64,000 bases of DNA from Cryptomeria japonica (taxonomy: Eukaryota > Streptophyta > Pinopsida > Cupressales > Cupressaceae), in assembly GCF_030272615.1 (NCBI RefSeq), contig NC_081413.1:562720510-562784509 (forward strand). The letters run 5' to 3'. Below are positions 9,908 through 22,177 of the stretch, in pieces. Position 1 is the stretch's first letter, and each line of letters begins with the position of its first letter. The notes under the pieces are model-generated. The model did not search any database. It was given only the letters and a program-made list of their open reading frames with translations, and was not told the origin of the DNA. The position numbers were made by a program, and so were the translations under genes.

Positions 9908-11339
9908 GTGAAATTTCATGATTAGTATCTTCTATCGTTTTCTTATAGAACAATACAATGTAGTTTGAAAATTTATTACACTCTACTATTTACTTATAGA
10001 ACAATATGTTGTAATTTCAAAATTTATTACACTCTTTTACAATATTTAATTACTTAATTTAACATTTGGGTATCAAGTGTTGTTTGTTCCTTGTTTGTTG
10101 ATTTCTTTTTTTTCAAATTATCACTGAAGGGCCAAAGTTGGATTATATTAATATAGTAAAATATTACATTTAAATGATAAATAAACATACCATATGAGTA
10201 CAAGAAACAAAATTGCCCAACCAGGAGAAGAAAAACAAAGGACTAGTGAGTGTAAAGAAATAGTATCTAGAGGGAAAGAAAACATGGAAATGACCCAAAT
10301 GATAGACCAGAGAAAACTATTGAACTTAAAAATCAAAAACCTATCTTAGAGCTATGGAGTTCGAGAGGAAAGGGCCATTGAACCATGTCTCGAACTAGTG
10401 TTGATAATAAAATTCATTAATTTTTTTTATATGTGATAAAAGAGGAACATATTAAGTAAATATAAGAAAATTAATGTGTTTTAAATATATATTGAGATAT
10501 GATTTTATTTATTTATTTATTTTGAATTAAGTTTTAACATATTTTTATTTTTATTTTGAACTGTATTTGTTTAGACTTATATTTTCATTTATTATTTATT
10601 TATTTATTTAAGGAATATTAATGAAATATCCCAGTTAATAATCTGGAGGAATATTAATTGAATATATCTAACAAGCTATAGGAATATTAATTAAATATAT
10701 CAGCTAGCTAAGGGGCTGCATGTGTGAAGGACTCAGATATTCTTTTTGTATATTGTTATTTTTTTAAAAAAATTTAAAGATAAAACCTAATGTTCTTAGG
10801 TAATCAACTTATATAAATAACAAAAAATATAAGGCACTTATTTTTTTTAATTATTCCTTAAGAATAGGAGAGGTTACTTATTTTTTTCAATAATTATTAT
10901 TTCTTTAAATAAAATAAAATATTATTTTGATATTTTTTGTATTATTTTTTAGTTTTGGAGCTCTTAAATACAAATTTCTTTGTTTAAAATAAATTATGCA
11001 ATAATTAAATCTAAAGAATCTATTATAAATCTTAAACATATAAATATAATATTCAAAAATTCAAAAAATTCAAATTTACATGCCTAAACAAATATTTCAA
11101 AAATAATTTTTCAATTTAAAAAGATAAAAAGAAATTGTATGTTTCTAAATTTCAATCATTAAAATATACTCTTTTTTAGATTTTAAAAAATCAAAGTTAT
11201 TTGCATACAAAATATTTCAATTTTTTTAATATTTAAAAAAAATTAAAATTGAATTTTTAAATTAAATATTTCAAATTATTTCATAAAGTTATTACCTCAA
11301 TTAAGGTTTTGATTTAATCATAGTTATGGAGTGATTTGA
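9908..11339. other. Very AT-rich intergenic sequence
   Basis: Mostly A/T homopolymer-like runs and TTTATTTATTTA tracts. A short minus-strand frame (10148-10336) is hydrophobic but resembles nothing. GGAATATTAATTGAATATATC-type sequence recurs about three times at 10612-10700. No element ends were identified. Confidence 0.5.
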
Positions 11340-14300
11340 TAAGAACTCAAACATGATTTTAGTTTAATTATCATTAGGGTTGGGGTTTTATTAGGGATAG
11401 TTAGGGTTAGGGTTGTATTAGGGATAGGACTACGTTAGTAAGATGAATTTAATTAAAATAAAGTTTAGACTATTTTTAAAAAATTGTATTTTTAAATTTA
11501 TATTGTTAATAAAACGTGAACCTTAATTTAACCACAATTTAACCCTTATTCTAAATTAAACCCTAATCTTAATTAAATTCTAACCCAAACCCTAACCTTA
11601 ATTGAACTTTAATTCTCATTTAACCCTAGCCCTAATGTAATTGAATTATAACCTTAATTGTAACCTTAATTCAAAATCTAATAGTAGCTCTAATAATAAT
11701 TAAACCCCTATCATGATCAAATGATAATTTTGAAAATATCCCTAATCTAAACCTAATTGAGCCCTACCCATGACCTAATCTTATCATAATTGAAATGTTA
11801 TCATAACATTAATTGAACTTTAATCCTAATTTAACCCTAACCATAACCTTAAACCTAAAGAAAACCCTATCCTTGATGCTAGCCAACCATAACCATTATC
11901 ATAATCTTAATTGAAATGTAACCCTAAACTTAATTATAACACTAGAATTAACAAATTTAACCTTAATATAACGATAGATGAACTCTAATCTTAGTTAAAT
12001 TATAGAATAAACCCTAACTATAATTAAACTCTAATCCTAATTTAACTATAACCTTAATGTAATTGAATCATAACCCTAATTAAAATCTAATACTAGCCCT
12101 ATGTAAACCCAAGTATCATAATAAAATCCCTAATCTACACCTAATTGAACTCTAACCATAACCTAATCTTACAATAATTTAAATGTAACCATAATTTAAG
12201 CCTATACTTAAATATATTACTAGAATTAAGCCCTAACTACAACTTGAACCTATAACCATAATTGAACCATATCCTAAAACTTAACCCTAACCTAATGGAA
12301 CTTTAATATTAATTAAACTCTAATCTTGATCTAACTCTAACCCTTATCTACACCTAAAATTGATCCTAAGTGAACTCTAATCCTAATCCTAACTATAATT
12401 AAACTATTACGAAAATAAAACACTAATTATAATTGGACCAAGTATATCTAATTAACTATAACATTGAAAATTAAATTTAATACCTCAAATTGAATTCCAA
12501 ACCTAACCTAACCATAAACTTAACTCTAACAATAGAATTAAACCCTACCTATACAACATGAATCTTAATCTAACTCTAATTGAACCCTAACCCTAATATG
12601 AACCCTGACCCTAATTTGACTTCAATCCCAATTTAACCTTAACCCTAATGTAATTGAATCATAATGCTAATTCAATGTTAGGGTTACGATTTAGGTTTAA
12701 GGTTCAATTAGGGTTAGGGTTCCATTAGGCCTAGATAAGGGATTTTAATTAGGTCGTGATTGATTGGAGTTAGGTTTAGGATACAATTAGGGCTACATTT
12801 TATGGTTAGAGTTCAATTATGTTTATATTAGGGATATCGTCAAGGTTTGGATTTGATTATGATAAGGGTTTAAATATAGTTAGGGTTAGTGTTAGATTTT
12901 AATTAGGGTTATGATTCAATTACATTAGGGTTATAGCTAAATTATGATCAAAGTTTAATTAGGGTTAGGGTTTGAGCTATAATTCTATTAGGATCAGGAT
13001 TCCTCTATGGTTAGGATTAGGGTTAAATTAAGTTTTGGATTTAATCATGGTTATGGTTAAGCTTTGATAAGCACTAAAATATGATTTTAGTTTAATTATC
13101 GTTAGGGTTATGGTTGTATTAGAGGTATTTAGCATTAGGGTTGTATTAGGGATAGGACTACATTAAGATAAATTTAATGAAAATAAATTTTAGAGTATTT
13201 TAAAATGTTTGTATTTAAAATTTATCTTAATAATCAAACTTGAACCCTAATCTAAGCACAATTGAACCCTTATACTAAACTAAAGCCTAATCTTAATTAA
13301 ATTGTAACCCAAATACTAACATTAATTGAACTTTAATCCTAATATAACCTTAACCCTAATGTAATTGAATCATAACCTTAATTCTAACCTTGATTCAAAA
13401 TCTAATAGTATCCCTAATAATAATTAAACCCCTATCATAATCAAATTATAAGTTTGAAAATATCCCTCATTTAAACCTAATTGAACCCTACCCATAACAC
13501 TAGAATTAACAACTTCAACCTTAATCTAACCATAGATGAACTCTAATCTTAATTAAATTATAGTGCAATCCCTAACTCTAATTAAATGTAATTGAATCAT
13601 AACCCTAGTTCTAACCTTAATTCAAAATCTAATAGTATCCCTAATAATAATTAAATCCCTATTATAATCAAATGATAAGTTTGAAAATATCCCTAATTTA
13701 AACCTAATTGAACCCTACACATAACACTAGAATTAACATCTTCAACCTTACTCTAACCATAGATGAACTCTAATCTTAATTAAATTATAGTGCAATCCCT
13801 AACTTTAATTAAACTGTTATCCTAATTTAACTATAACCCTAATGTAATTGAATCATAACCCTTATTAAAATCTAATACTAACCCTAACTATATGTAAACC
13901 CTTAGATTTCAATTATTGTAGGATTAGGTTACGGTTGAAGTTCAATTAAGTTTGTATTAGGGTTAATTAGGGTTAGGGTTGTATTAAGGATAGGACCACA
14001 TTAGGGTTAGAATAAATATTGCCAATAAGATAAATTTAATTAAAATAAAGTTTAGAGTATTTTAAAATGTTTTTATTTTAAATTTATATTAATAATCAAA
14101 CTTGAACCCTAATCTAACCACAATTGAACCCTTATTCTAAGCTAAACCCTAATCTTAAGTAAATTCTAACTCAAACCCTAACCTTAATTAAACTTTAATC
14201 CTAATTTAATCCTATCCATTACCATAACCCTAACCTTGATGCTAGCCATAACCCTAACCATAATACTAACCTTAACCCTAACACTAAACCATAACCGTAA

Positions 14301-14765
14301 CCCTGACCCTAACTGTAATTTTGGTTACCCTAGCCCTAAATTTGATATAAACTCTAAACATAATTAAAACACTAACAATAAACCTAACCCTAACCCTATC
14401 CCTAACCCCAATTATGATATTTAACCCTAACCCTAACCCTAACCCTAAGCGTAATCCTAAACCTAAACCAAACCTTAACCTTGATGCTAACACTAACCAT
14501 GATATAAACCCTAACCATTATCATAACCTTTTCCGTAAAACCTAGCCTTAATCATAGCCCTAACCCTAACCCTAACAATAATGTAAACCTTAGCCTTGAC
14601 CATAATAGTAACCTTAACCTTAACCCTAACCATAAACTTAACCCTAACCCTAAACGTAACCCTAACCGTAATCCTAATAGTAATCCTAAATCCTAACCCT
14701 AACCATAATTCTAAACCCAAACTAAACCCTAATCTTGATGCAAACCCTAACTATTGGCATAATAG
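11340..14765. repeat. Degenerate telomere-like (CCCTAA) array
   Basis: Hundreds of CCCTAA/TTAGGG-type words, diluted by AATT-rich spacers and becoming nearly uniform (AACCCTAACCCTAACCCTAA) at about 14390-14450. It derives from the plant telomere motif TTTAGGG but is far from a functional telomere. The strand bias switches: G-rich near 11340-11450, C-rich to about 12670, G-rich to about 13180, C-rich to about 13920, G-rich to about 14010, then C-rich to the end. Three copies of a larger unit begin GGTTGTATTA(G/A)GGATAGGAC at 11411, 13139 and 13977. Open frames here are low-complexity artefacts. Confidence 0.85.
13387..13840. repeat. 227-bp tandem duplication inside the telomere-like array
   Basis: ACCTT(G/A)ATTCAAAATCTAAT starts at 13387 and again at 13614. 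Both units then share the same order of landmarks (AATAATTAAA, TTTGAAAATATCCCT, CACTAGAATTAACA, AACCATAGATGAACTC). A related single copy lies near 11660. The array therefore evolved by local duplication of 0.2-1.7 kb blocks rather than by slippage of the 7-mer alone. Confidence 0.75.
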
Positions 14766-14989
14766 TGATGTGAAGCCAATAAGGTAGGTTGTGTAGGTAT
14801 GCTTCTCGTTGTCAAAGATGGAGCGTAGGAGATTCAGAGAATGTTGTTCAGACATGGAGTGGGGTTAAAAACGGTTAATGGAGTTAATATTATAGCAAAA
14901 ATGATAGTAGGGAATGTGAATGTCTTGGCCTCTCATGAAGTATGGACATTACTATCCCTGATCATTTTCTACATTCCAAGATCAAGAGG

Positions 14990-15580
14990 CTAAAAAAGAG
15001 GGCTATCATCGCAAAATTTATAGGAATTTGGCCTACCATGGAGCACATTAAATGATGGGTCACTCACACTTGGATCGAGATGGTTCCTGAAATCAATGTT
15101 TTGGCCCTAGAATTTATTTAGTTTCGATTTTAGACAAAGTTGGAAAGGGATAGGGTTTTAAATAGGGCTCCATAGTTCTTGGCGAATGTGTGTCTATATG
15201 CTAGGGTTTGGACCCCTAATTTTGACCCTTACTCTAAGTTGATCAGGGCAGACACAATTTGATGCCACATGTAGAGGTAGATACAGGCTGATTGGTAATT
15301 CATTGAGAGTCTTACTGTGATCTTAAAATCCATTTGGTAGTACTGTGTCAATTCCATATGCTAGAATCTATGTTAATTCGAATTTGAGTAAGCCATTAAA
15401 GCATTCTATTCATATTAATTTGATTTTGGAGGAGAGATTGCAACAACTAGACTACAAATGCCTTCCCATCAGATATTTTGGATGTGATAGATAGTACACA
15501 TAGCGAGGAGTTGTGATAGGAAACTCCAAGAGGACAGCGATAGTGGAGGAAAGAAGCCAAGGTCATATGGTGTCAGTAAG
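14990..15580 (+). pseudogene. LINE ORF1 (DUF4283-type, nucleic-acid binding), decayed
   Basis: Around 15003 the frame reads AIIAKFIGIWPTMEHIK. At about 15150 it reads DRVLNRAP-stop-FLANVCLYAR, then VWTPNFDPYSKL, the pattern of the DUF4283 domain that opens plant L1 ORF1 proteins (ILNEGPWF.., LxxRxWxPxFDP). Further on (15350-15480) a segment with ARIYVNSNLSKPLKH and LDYKCLPIRYFGC matches the part before the ORF1 zinc knuckle. In the family this protein packages LINE RNA. At least six stops and two frame changes are present. Confidence 0.7.
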
Positions 15581-16082
15581 TATAAGAAGATGGACTGCTC
15601 TAATCAAGGAAGCAAGGAAGGTGTGTTGGACAAAGATGGCAGGGATGTGGTTGCCCACAATTGGATTGTGACTAGGGGAAATGAGGTCCTGGGCGCTCAA
15701 GCATCAAGTATTACTATTATGTCTCATAGAATGGCATTGTCAAGGTCTGAGAGGCTAAGGATTCTCCCCATTCTATATCAAACAACAAAAATGAAGCTTT
15801 GTCTTAGCCTAGATTGGGCTCTCCCACGAACAAGTAGGAGGCCACTACCAATAATGAAACTGATAAAGAAAACAAATGGTCCATATTCACTAGAAGAACC
15901 AATAAATTTGGGTGTAAAAGCATATTGCAGATTGACATAGGAGGGAACAACACCAGAGGCAAAAAAGGAGAGGTCACAAAGGTAAAGGTGAAAGCTTCAA
16001 AGGAGATTGAGAATAGTACGCGAGCATCAATAAGACAATTTGTTTCTAATGGAGGTAGACATCTTCCTGAACACAAGGAACT
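15581..16082 (+). pseudogene. LINE ORF1 tail / inter-ORF region
   Basis: Lys/Gly/Ser-rich reading on the plus strand, broken by stops and matching the unconserved tail of plant L1 ORF1. A 116-codon open frame (15590-15940) lies within it but shows no domain. It precedes the ATG of ORF2 at 16083. Confidence 0.5.
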
Positions 16083-16930
16083 ATGAAGGTTCTCAACTAG
16101 AACATTAGATGCCTTAACAACCAAGAGAAGCATAGTTTTCTCAAATGGCTAATTGAGGTTGAAGGCTCAGATAAATTGCCAATACGAAAAACAATAATGG
16201 ACAAGGATAGTCTTTTCAATTTGATCTCGTGATGGTAGAAAAATAGAGGCTAGCTATTAGTACTATAATAGGTATAGTGGGTGGTTTGGCTATCCTCTAA
16301 AAAAAGGCCACGATGAGGGATTTGAGGTTCATTCTAAGTATTTTTACCTTAGAATCAAATGTAATATAGTGAGGTACAAAGATAGATTTATAGTTACAAA
16401 TGTGTATGGTCCTAATGATGTCGAGGATAAAATGAATATGTGGAATCACCTTAGGGGATTTAAAAAAATGTAGTGTTGATTCCATGCTCCTTGGGGGTGA
16501 TTTCAATGTCATCTCCTCTCTTGAGGATAAGAGAGGGGGTAAGGCTTTTAGTTCACAGGGTATGCAAGACTCTATAGGATTTTGCAAAAAAAATTCTTTA
16601 ATTGATATCAAGCCTAAATTAGGATAGTTCTCTTGGTTAAATCCGTGTGAAGGGGTCATGAATAATATTTCTATCAAATTGGATTAGACTGGATGTTGAG
16701 TTTGGATAGTTTCTCTTCTAAGGTCCTTCCTTATAGTAGATCAGATCATTGGCTGATTTCTCTCATGGTGTACAAGGCCTCTAAACCCAAAGGCAGTCCC
16801 TTCAAGATGAAGGCAATCTTGTATGAAGTCTCTAAATTTGAGAATTTGGTTATGAGGTGGTGGAACATAGATGTCAAAGTTTTTCATAGGTTTATTATTC
16901 ACAAGTAGTTAAAGGCGATGAAAGGCCAGG
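16083..16930 (+). pseudogene. LINE ORF2, AP-type endonuclease domain
   Basis: It begins MKVLN-stop-NIRCLNN at 16083, the usual ORF2 opening (W-N-I-R-G-L-N) with its tryptophan turned into TAG. IVTNVYGPND follows at about 16390. LGGDFNVISS with the catalytic GDFN lies at 16490-16515, after a frame change, then EDKRGG. At 16735-16760 the string SRSDHWLIS matches the SDH motif that closes the active site. In the family this domain nicks target DNA to prime reverse transcription. Confidence 0.8.
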
Positions 16931-18087
16931 TCAAGAACTACAATAGAAGCACCTTTGGAGACGTCTTTGAGAAAAAGGAGAAGATAGAGTTTGAGCTACA
17001 TGATGTTGAAGCTAAAATTGTTGAGGGGACTTTCACCTGAGCTTTAGGTCAAGGAGATTGGTCTTATGGAGGACATTAATTGATACCTATGAACAGAGGA
17101 CATTCGCTGGCACTAGAAGTCCAAGATAAAGTGGTTGTATGGAGGGGATAAGAATTCTTATTTTTTCCACATTATGACTAAGATCAGAAGATACAATAAT
17201 CACATTTCTAAAATTAAAACCTTAGAGGGAGCTATTTTAGATGACTTAGAGGTCATCAAATCAACTGGTAAAAAAAATCAATCCTTGCTGAGTACCCAAG
17301 AGGTTATTGACAACATGGCCCAAGGTGCTCTTTTGAATAACAATTTGTGATTCTTAATAGAGGAACACAATGCCCTCCTCTTGGCACCCTTCTCCAAAGA
17401 GGATATCAAGAATGTGATATTTTCTATGGGTACCGAGAAGGTTCCTAGTCCTGATGGCATCCAAATTGAGTTCTTTCAAATATTTTGACATATTGTGGGG
17501 GATGACATGTGGGTTGTTGTAGAAGAGAGTAGAATGTGTAGGTCTATATTCAAGCAATGAAATAATGCATACATTTCCCTCATCTGGAAAGTTACAGACC
17601 CATTATTCTTTAACCAATACAAGACCATCATGTTGTGCAATGTCGTGTACAAAATTATGGCCAAAGCCATGGCCTTGAGGCTTGAGATGTGTTTCAAGAA
17701 TATTATCTTAGATTAACAAAGCATATTTTTGAAGAATCAAAAAATCCTTGATGGCATTTTTATTGCTCATGAAGTGATCCACTCTATTCAAAATAAGAGG
17801 AAGGAGGGAATGGTAATCAACCTAGATATGAACATGGCCTATGATAGGGTCTCATGGGACTTCATGATCAAAATTAAGAGGAAGATGGGATTCAGTTAGT
17901 TGCAGTTCAAATGGGTCAAAATTTTTAGTTCTTTTGCTTCATATGTAGTTCTCATTAATGAGGTTCGGGCTGATTTTTTAGTTCCTATCGAGGGCTCTTC
18001 TAGGGGGACTGTTTGTCCACCTTTCTCTTCCTTATTCTAGTTGATTCCCTTAGTAGGAGCATCAAAAGTAAGGTTAGTCAAGGAGAC
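16931..18087 (+). pseudogene. LINE ORF2, linker and first part of reverse transcriptase
   Basis: At 17135 the frame reads YGGDKNSYFFHIMTKIRRYN, the conserved GDxNSxFFH motif before the RT. Around 17450 comes VPSPDGIQIEFFQ (PGPDGxxxxFF type), then YKTIMLCNVVYKIMAKAMALRL. The fingers segment follows at 17715-17800 (QKILDGIFIAHEVIHSI), and LDMNMAYDRVSWDF carries the first catalytic aspartate at about 17825. The ring SSRGTVCPPFSSLF at about 18000 matches SRGLRQGDPLSPFLF with losses. The reading stops at 18087, where a solo LTR begins. Confidence 0.85.
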
Positions 18088-18716
18088 TGTAATGGGTGAA
18101 AAATTAGGGTTTCCACCACAAGAAGGATGAAAACCACTATTTTTTTCTTAAAGACCTATTACATTCAAAAGAGGGTTGAATCTAATATATTTAGTCACAT
18201 ATCAACAAGGATAAGGACTAAAAATATTGATTTGATTCAAGTGATGAATTTTGTTTTCCCTCTTTTGTGAGTTGAAATGTTGAAACTAGGGTAAAGTGTA
18301 GGAAATGAAGCTAAGAACATAGAAACAATGAGCTACAAATTCAAGACTGAGACACACACCTGGATTTGAGAAATATAAACAGATTCAACCCTGATCCCTG
18401 AAAGAGCTCCCAAAATTTCAGGACCGTGGTGAAATTTTCCCTGATCCTCTGAACTTTTCGCACACCAAAGGGGGATTAATTTGTCTTTGTAAATGATGTC
18501 GACTCTGAAGATCCCAACTCTATACCTATTTCATGTACACAAAAAGAAAGGGAGATAGGTTGGGAATAGGGGTTTTCCTAAGTCAAACCCCAATTTGGAA
18601 TCAACCTTCAATAAAATATTGTAAATACTAAAAAAAATGATGGAAGAATATACCTTAGATCTGCAATGACTAATAATTATTCTTCTCTTCTTCAATGTAA
18701 TCACATATGTTATATG
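18088..18716 (-). mobile_element. Solo LTR of gypsy lineage, first part (continues at 35812)
   Basis: Starts TGTAATGGGTGAAAAATTAG and follows the same order of landmarks as the LTRs at 20545 and 24126 (TTACATTCAAAAGAGGG, then CACACAAAAAGAAAGGG, then TTTTCCTAAGTCAAACCCC, then GGAATCAACC). It is broken at 18716 by the gypsy element. Together with 35812-36324 it makes about 1.14 kb beginning TG and ending CA. Minus orientation is inferred by alignment with the coding element's LTR. Flanks GAGAC / ACAAC do not form a clean target duplication. Confidence 0.75.
18712..18716. other. Target-site duplication, left (ATATG)
   Basis: ATATG directly precedes the 5' LTR at 18717 and recurs at 35807-35811 directly after the 3' LTR. 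This fixes both ends of the gypsy element although 17 kb now separate them. Confidence 0.85.
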
Positions 18717-19776
18717 TGGAGTGTCATAAAATTATGACCCTTCCAATTTGAGACCACATTAGGGTCTTCACGTTGGCGATTTGAATCCCTAAGCCTAATC
18801 GGAGACCCGAGACTTTCTCAACCCCTAAAAACTGTCTTGTATTGTCCTTCATACTACCTGGACCTGCTTCCTATCCTAAGATAAGAGCAAGATAGGGGTG
18901 TGGAGCCCCTTTCCCCCCTAGGATAGGGGTGTGGCGTCATTGTCCTTGCCCTATTTTAAGTCCCCCTCTATCCTATCTTTGCATTGAACATTGCATATAT
19001 CGGGAAAACCTTCCCTCTGTCAGCATGTGATGAAAAATTAGTCAATTAATCCTAATTGATGAGTATATAAGTCACATTCACCTTCCCATTTGCATGTTAT
19101 AATTTTTCATCGATCACGGATTCAAGCATTCAAGAGCATTGAAGCATTCATTTCCAACATTGAGCATCCTCAAGTCTCCCTTCAAGGCTAGGTGTTGCAT
19201 TCAAGTCAAGGATTGAACCATTGAAGATGAGATCCCTTTCAACACTCAATTCAATACAAGCAAATCTATCTACAGTCTATCTACAACCTTCCTTGAGGTT
19301 GCAGATGTGTAGCTGCGTTCGCAGATTTGGAATCCATTTGTAGAGGCAAAAAAACCCTTTTCATTTCGCGGATTTTTTGGAGGACTATTAACACTTCCAG
19401 CACGGTCCCAAAGACTTTTCCTCAAATTCATAGTCAGCTTCATCTCGACATATTATAAATAGATCTGGGTGCACAGCTTCATCTCACGCTTCTAACTCAT
19501 GTTATGATTAGTTCTTTGCTACTTTTACACCAAACATAATTCAATCATCTTTCATTCTAAAAGAGGGGTTAGCTTATCATTTCTATCCCATTATCAATTT
19601 ATTTAGTATTCAATCTCTTCCCTAAGAGATTGTATCCAGTGAATTCCCCCCTCTTTTAAATGTTATGTGAATAAGGTGTTTGAAGGGAAATCTGCAGTGA
19701 AACTTTCATCTCTCCTCGGAGGGAAGAAAAGCTTTCCTCTTGATCTCTCCATCATTCACCCTTTTTCACCATTACA
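18717..19776 (+). repeat. 5' LTR of the gypsy-type element
   Basis: 1060 bp, TGGAGTGTCATAAAATT ... CACCATTACA. It contains the block CGCGGATTTTTTGGAGGAC (about 19367-19385), shared with the 3' LTR and, inverted, with the solo LTRs at 20545 and 24126. This shows they are one lineage. A TATA box lies at 19064-19071. Confidence 0.85.
19064..19071 (+). promoter_or_regulatory. Likely LTR TATA box (TATATAAG)
   Basis: The same octamer or TATATAAA lies at the corresponding place in every LTR of the lineage: 35018 and 35090 (3' LTR, duplicated), and on the minus strand near 21410, 25012 and 36029. Conservation at one position across diverged copies supports a promoter role. Confidence 0.6.
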
Positions 19777-19795
19777 TTTTGGTGAACCCGATGTC
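19777..19795 (+). promoter_or_regulatory. Primer-binding-like site
   Basis: TTTTGGTGAACCCGATGTC immediately follows the 5' LTR end. Its place and the TGGTGAACCCGA core are those of a tRNA primer-binding site; the tRNA was not identified. Confidence 0.55.
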
Positions 19796-20544
19796 TTACA
19801 TGCTTTATTTAGAAAATCATTGCATATTTTTCATTTACAAGTTTATTTTTTCTGCAAACTTAGTCGTTAATTCATTCAAAACCCTAGTTTTTAAGATTGA
19901 AATTGAACTTTTGTTTTGCAAAAAATTGCTATCTATTGTTTTAGATTTAAAAAATTTCTTTGTTTGTCAAATTCAAATTCTCCATTGTCTTATTCAATTT
20001 GCAAATCAAATTCACAAAATTAAGAGGTTAATTGTCAAAACCTTAATTTTTAAAAATCATCTTGAAATTGTGCAAAAATTGAATTTCCATTTAATTTTCA
20101 GATTTGTGTCTGTTTTCAGACTTATCTTCTATCCTAAAATTCAAATTTTTAATTTCCCTCCTTTGTCAAAATTTCAAAAATTAAGTGGTTAGGTTCTTAA
20201 ACCCTAATTTTCAAATTTAATTGGATTTTGTGCAAATTTCAATCAATTTAAGTCAATTTCAGTTTTTTGAACATTTTTCAAGGTGTCCCTATCCATTAGG
20301 TTTGAACCTTTTCAAAATTTCAATCCAATTCCTCATTTTTTTCAAAACCCTAATAGGATCCTATTTTCCCATTCAAACCTCCATTTCGCCTATCTAGAGT
20401 TCGTTAAATTTGCCAATTTTTTTGGGTTCGCTTTAAAATCATCGTAACTTTCATCCTTGGATTTTTTTTAAAAAACTTGGTCGGACCGCATGCACTTTCA
20501 ACACGGTCCTTGGATTTTTTCCCGAAATTTCAAGAGATAGTTAT
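19796..20544 (+). other. Leader of the gypsy-type element
   Basis: T-rich untranslated leader between primer-binding site and gag, with repeated TTCAAAATTTCAATTTT-type runs. It continues at 21785-22177 after the solo LTR. The open frame 19740-20192 is a product of its base composition. GTTAT at 20540-20544 is the left copy of the target duplication of the next feature. Confidence 0.6.
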
Positions 20545-21784
20545 TGTAAAGCGGAAAATCGCGATCGAACCCTAGTTGTTCTCCCCTCTTCCAACTTCGA
20601 GGAGAGAGAAGGGAGGTTAGCTAGGATTCGATGGTTTTCACTTAGGGGAGAAACTTTACATTCAAAAGAGGGGTTGAAACTCATAAGATCCAATCCCACA
20701 CAATGTAGGATTGGATGCTAAATGAATTTCAAGGGTTAGGAAAGCAAGGCTACCCTCTTTTGTAAAGAATGTTGTTAAGGAAATTAAGCTAGGAATGCAT
20801 AGAAAGTCATAAAGATTCGCTTATAAACTGAGTTTGGGTTATAGGATGAAGCTGCGGACCTGGAATTAGTAGTAAAATGTCGATACGGCGTTGTCCTGCA
20901 AATTTGAGCAAAAGTTGTCGGGACGATGGCGCCCGGCGCCACGGTCCTCCGAAAAATCCGCGAAACGAAGTGGGATCTGTTCGTCTCTGCACAAGGATTC
21001 CAGATCTTCAATCTCAGCCGCGTACCTACAACCTACACACAGAAAAACGAAGACGATTGGGGGGTTAGGGATTAGGGGTTTGCCTTTAGGTCAAACCCCG
21101 GTTTTGGAATTAACCAAGAAATGAGCAAGTGCTGTAAATGACTGTAATGTAAAACAAGTACTAATACCTTGTTCTAAGGATGTTTGTATCCTTATGTGCG
21201 AAGGTTTAGATGTTGTTGTTTGTTGTATGTTGTAGTAGCATGTAGTAAGTGATCTCCTCTTCAATGGTTGAATCCTTGACTTGAATGCAACACTTAGCCT
21301 TGAATGGAGACTTGAAATGATCAATTGCTTGAATGCTTGAATGCTTGAGTATAGTTTCCACGCTTGTACACATATCCTCCTCATATACCAAATGAGAGAG
21401 AAAATGTAGTTTATATACTTGTCAATTAGGGCTGATAGACTGATTTTCCTGACCTTAGGCCGACCAGGAAATATAATTTCCAAATTGCAAACAAAAAGAC
21501 CCGCAATCTCCTTAGGAGACCGGGCCCAAAATAGGACCCAGGGACTAGGGCGCTGGGCGCCATGGTCCTGCGCCCTGGTCCTGAGGGACCAGGGCACTGG
21601 GCGCTCTGGTCCCACCTCCCGGGACAGTAGGGTGCAAGGAGGTTCAGGCCAGGGTGCTTGAGAAATGCAGTTTTCAGTGTCGTGAGCAAGTTTCGGGGTC
21701 TCCATTCAGGTTGTGTGTTGCGTCGCCATCATGAAGACCGAAATGCAGTCGAAATTGCAAGTGTCGCAATTTTAGGACGCTACA
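20545..21784 (-). mobile_element. Solo LTR 1 (gypsy lineage), with GTTAT target duplication
   Basis: 1240 bp, TGTAAAGCGGAAAATCGCG ... GACGCTACA on the plus strand. Flanks 20540-20544 and 21785-21789 are both GTTAT, so the insertion is complete. No internal region remains, which points to recombination between the two LTRs of a former element. On the minus strand its start (TGTAGCGTCCTAAAATTG) resembles that of the host element (TGGAGTGTCATAAAATT), so a relative of the host inserted in opposite orientation. Frames at 21091-21705 and elsewhere here are chance. Confidence 0.95.
21536..21625. repeat. GC-rich palindromic tandem block in solo LTR 1
   Basis: Repeats of GGACCAGGGCGCTGGGCGC alternating with its near complement (GCGC..TGGTCC). 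It is very GC-rich in an otherwise AT-rich LTR. The equivalent block in solo LTR 2 (25138-25238) has one more unit. Confidence 0.75.
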
Positions 21785-22177
21785 GTTATGTCCATATTTA
21801 AAAATTTAAATCTAGAAAATTGGTTGATTTTGTCAACTTTTAATCCTGCTAAAATTTAAAATACCTTCAAATTTCAACATTTCAAATTTCAAGAAAAATT
21901 TTAAAATTACACGGTTAATTATACTCTACATTGATTTTAAAAATTTTGATTTTATCAATTTTAAAATTAAGTGGTATCCCATTGGCCCTAATTTTAAATT
22001 CCAATTTCCTTTCATTTATCATCAAAATTATTTTTAGAAATTGTGTCATTTTCTTCTTCCAACAGATTCAAATTGTTTAATCATTATTTTCTCAAATTTT
22101 GCATTATTCAATTTTTGTGCACTTTGTTCTTATTATTCAAAATTCAAATTCAAAATTATGAATTTTCTCTCTAGTAC
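21785..22177 (+). other. Leader of the gypsy-type element, continued
   Basis: Same T-rich, TTTCAAAATT-type composition as 19796-20544, resuming directly after GTTAT. No coding signal before the ATG near 22178. Confidence 0.6.

Noticed and set aside
11340-14765. True telomere or chromosome end
   Set aside because: The motif is too degenerate, the strand bias flips several times, and unrelated DNA continues on both sides.
14284-14787. Open frames rich in LGLGLG or LTLTLT
   Set aside because: Translations of degenerate CCCTAA repeats.
20784-21705. Overlapping open frames on both strands in the first solo LTR
   Set aside because: They are not conserved in frame in the second solo LTR, and the region is defined as an LTR by its ends and target duplication.
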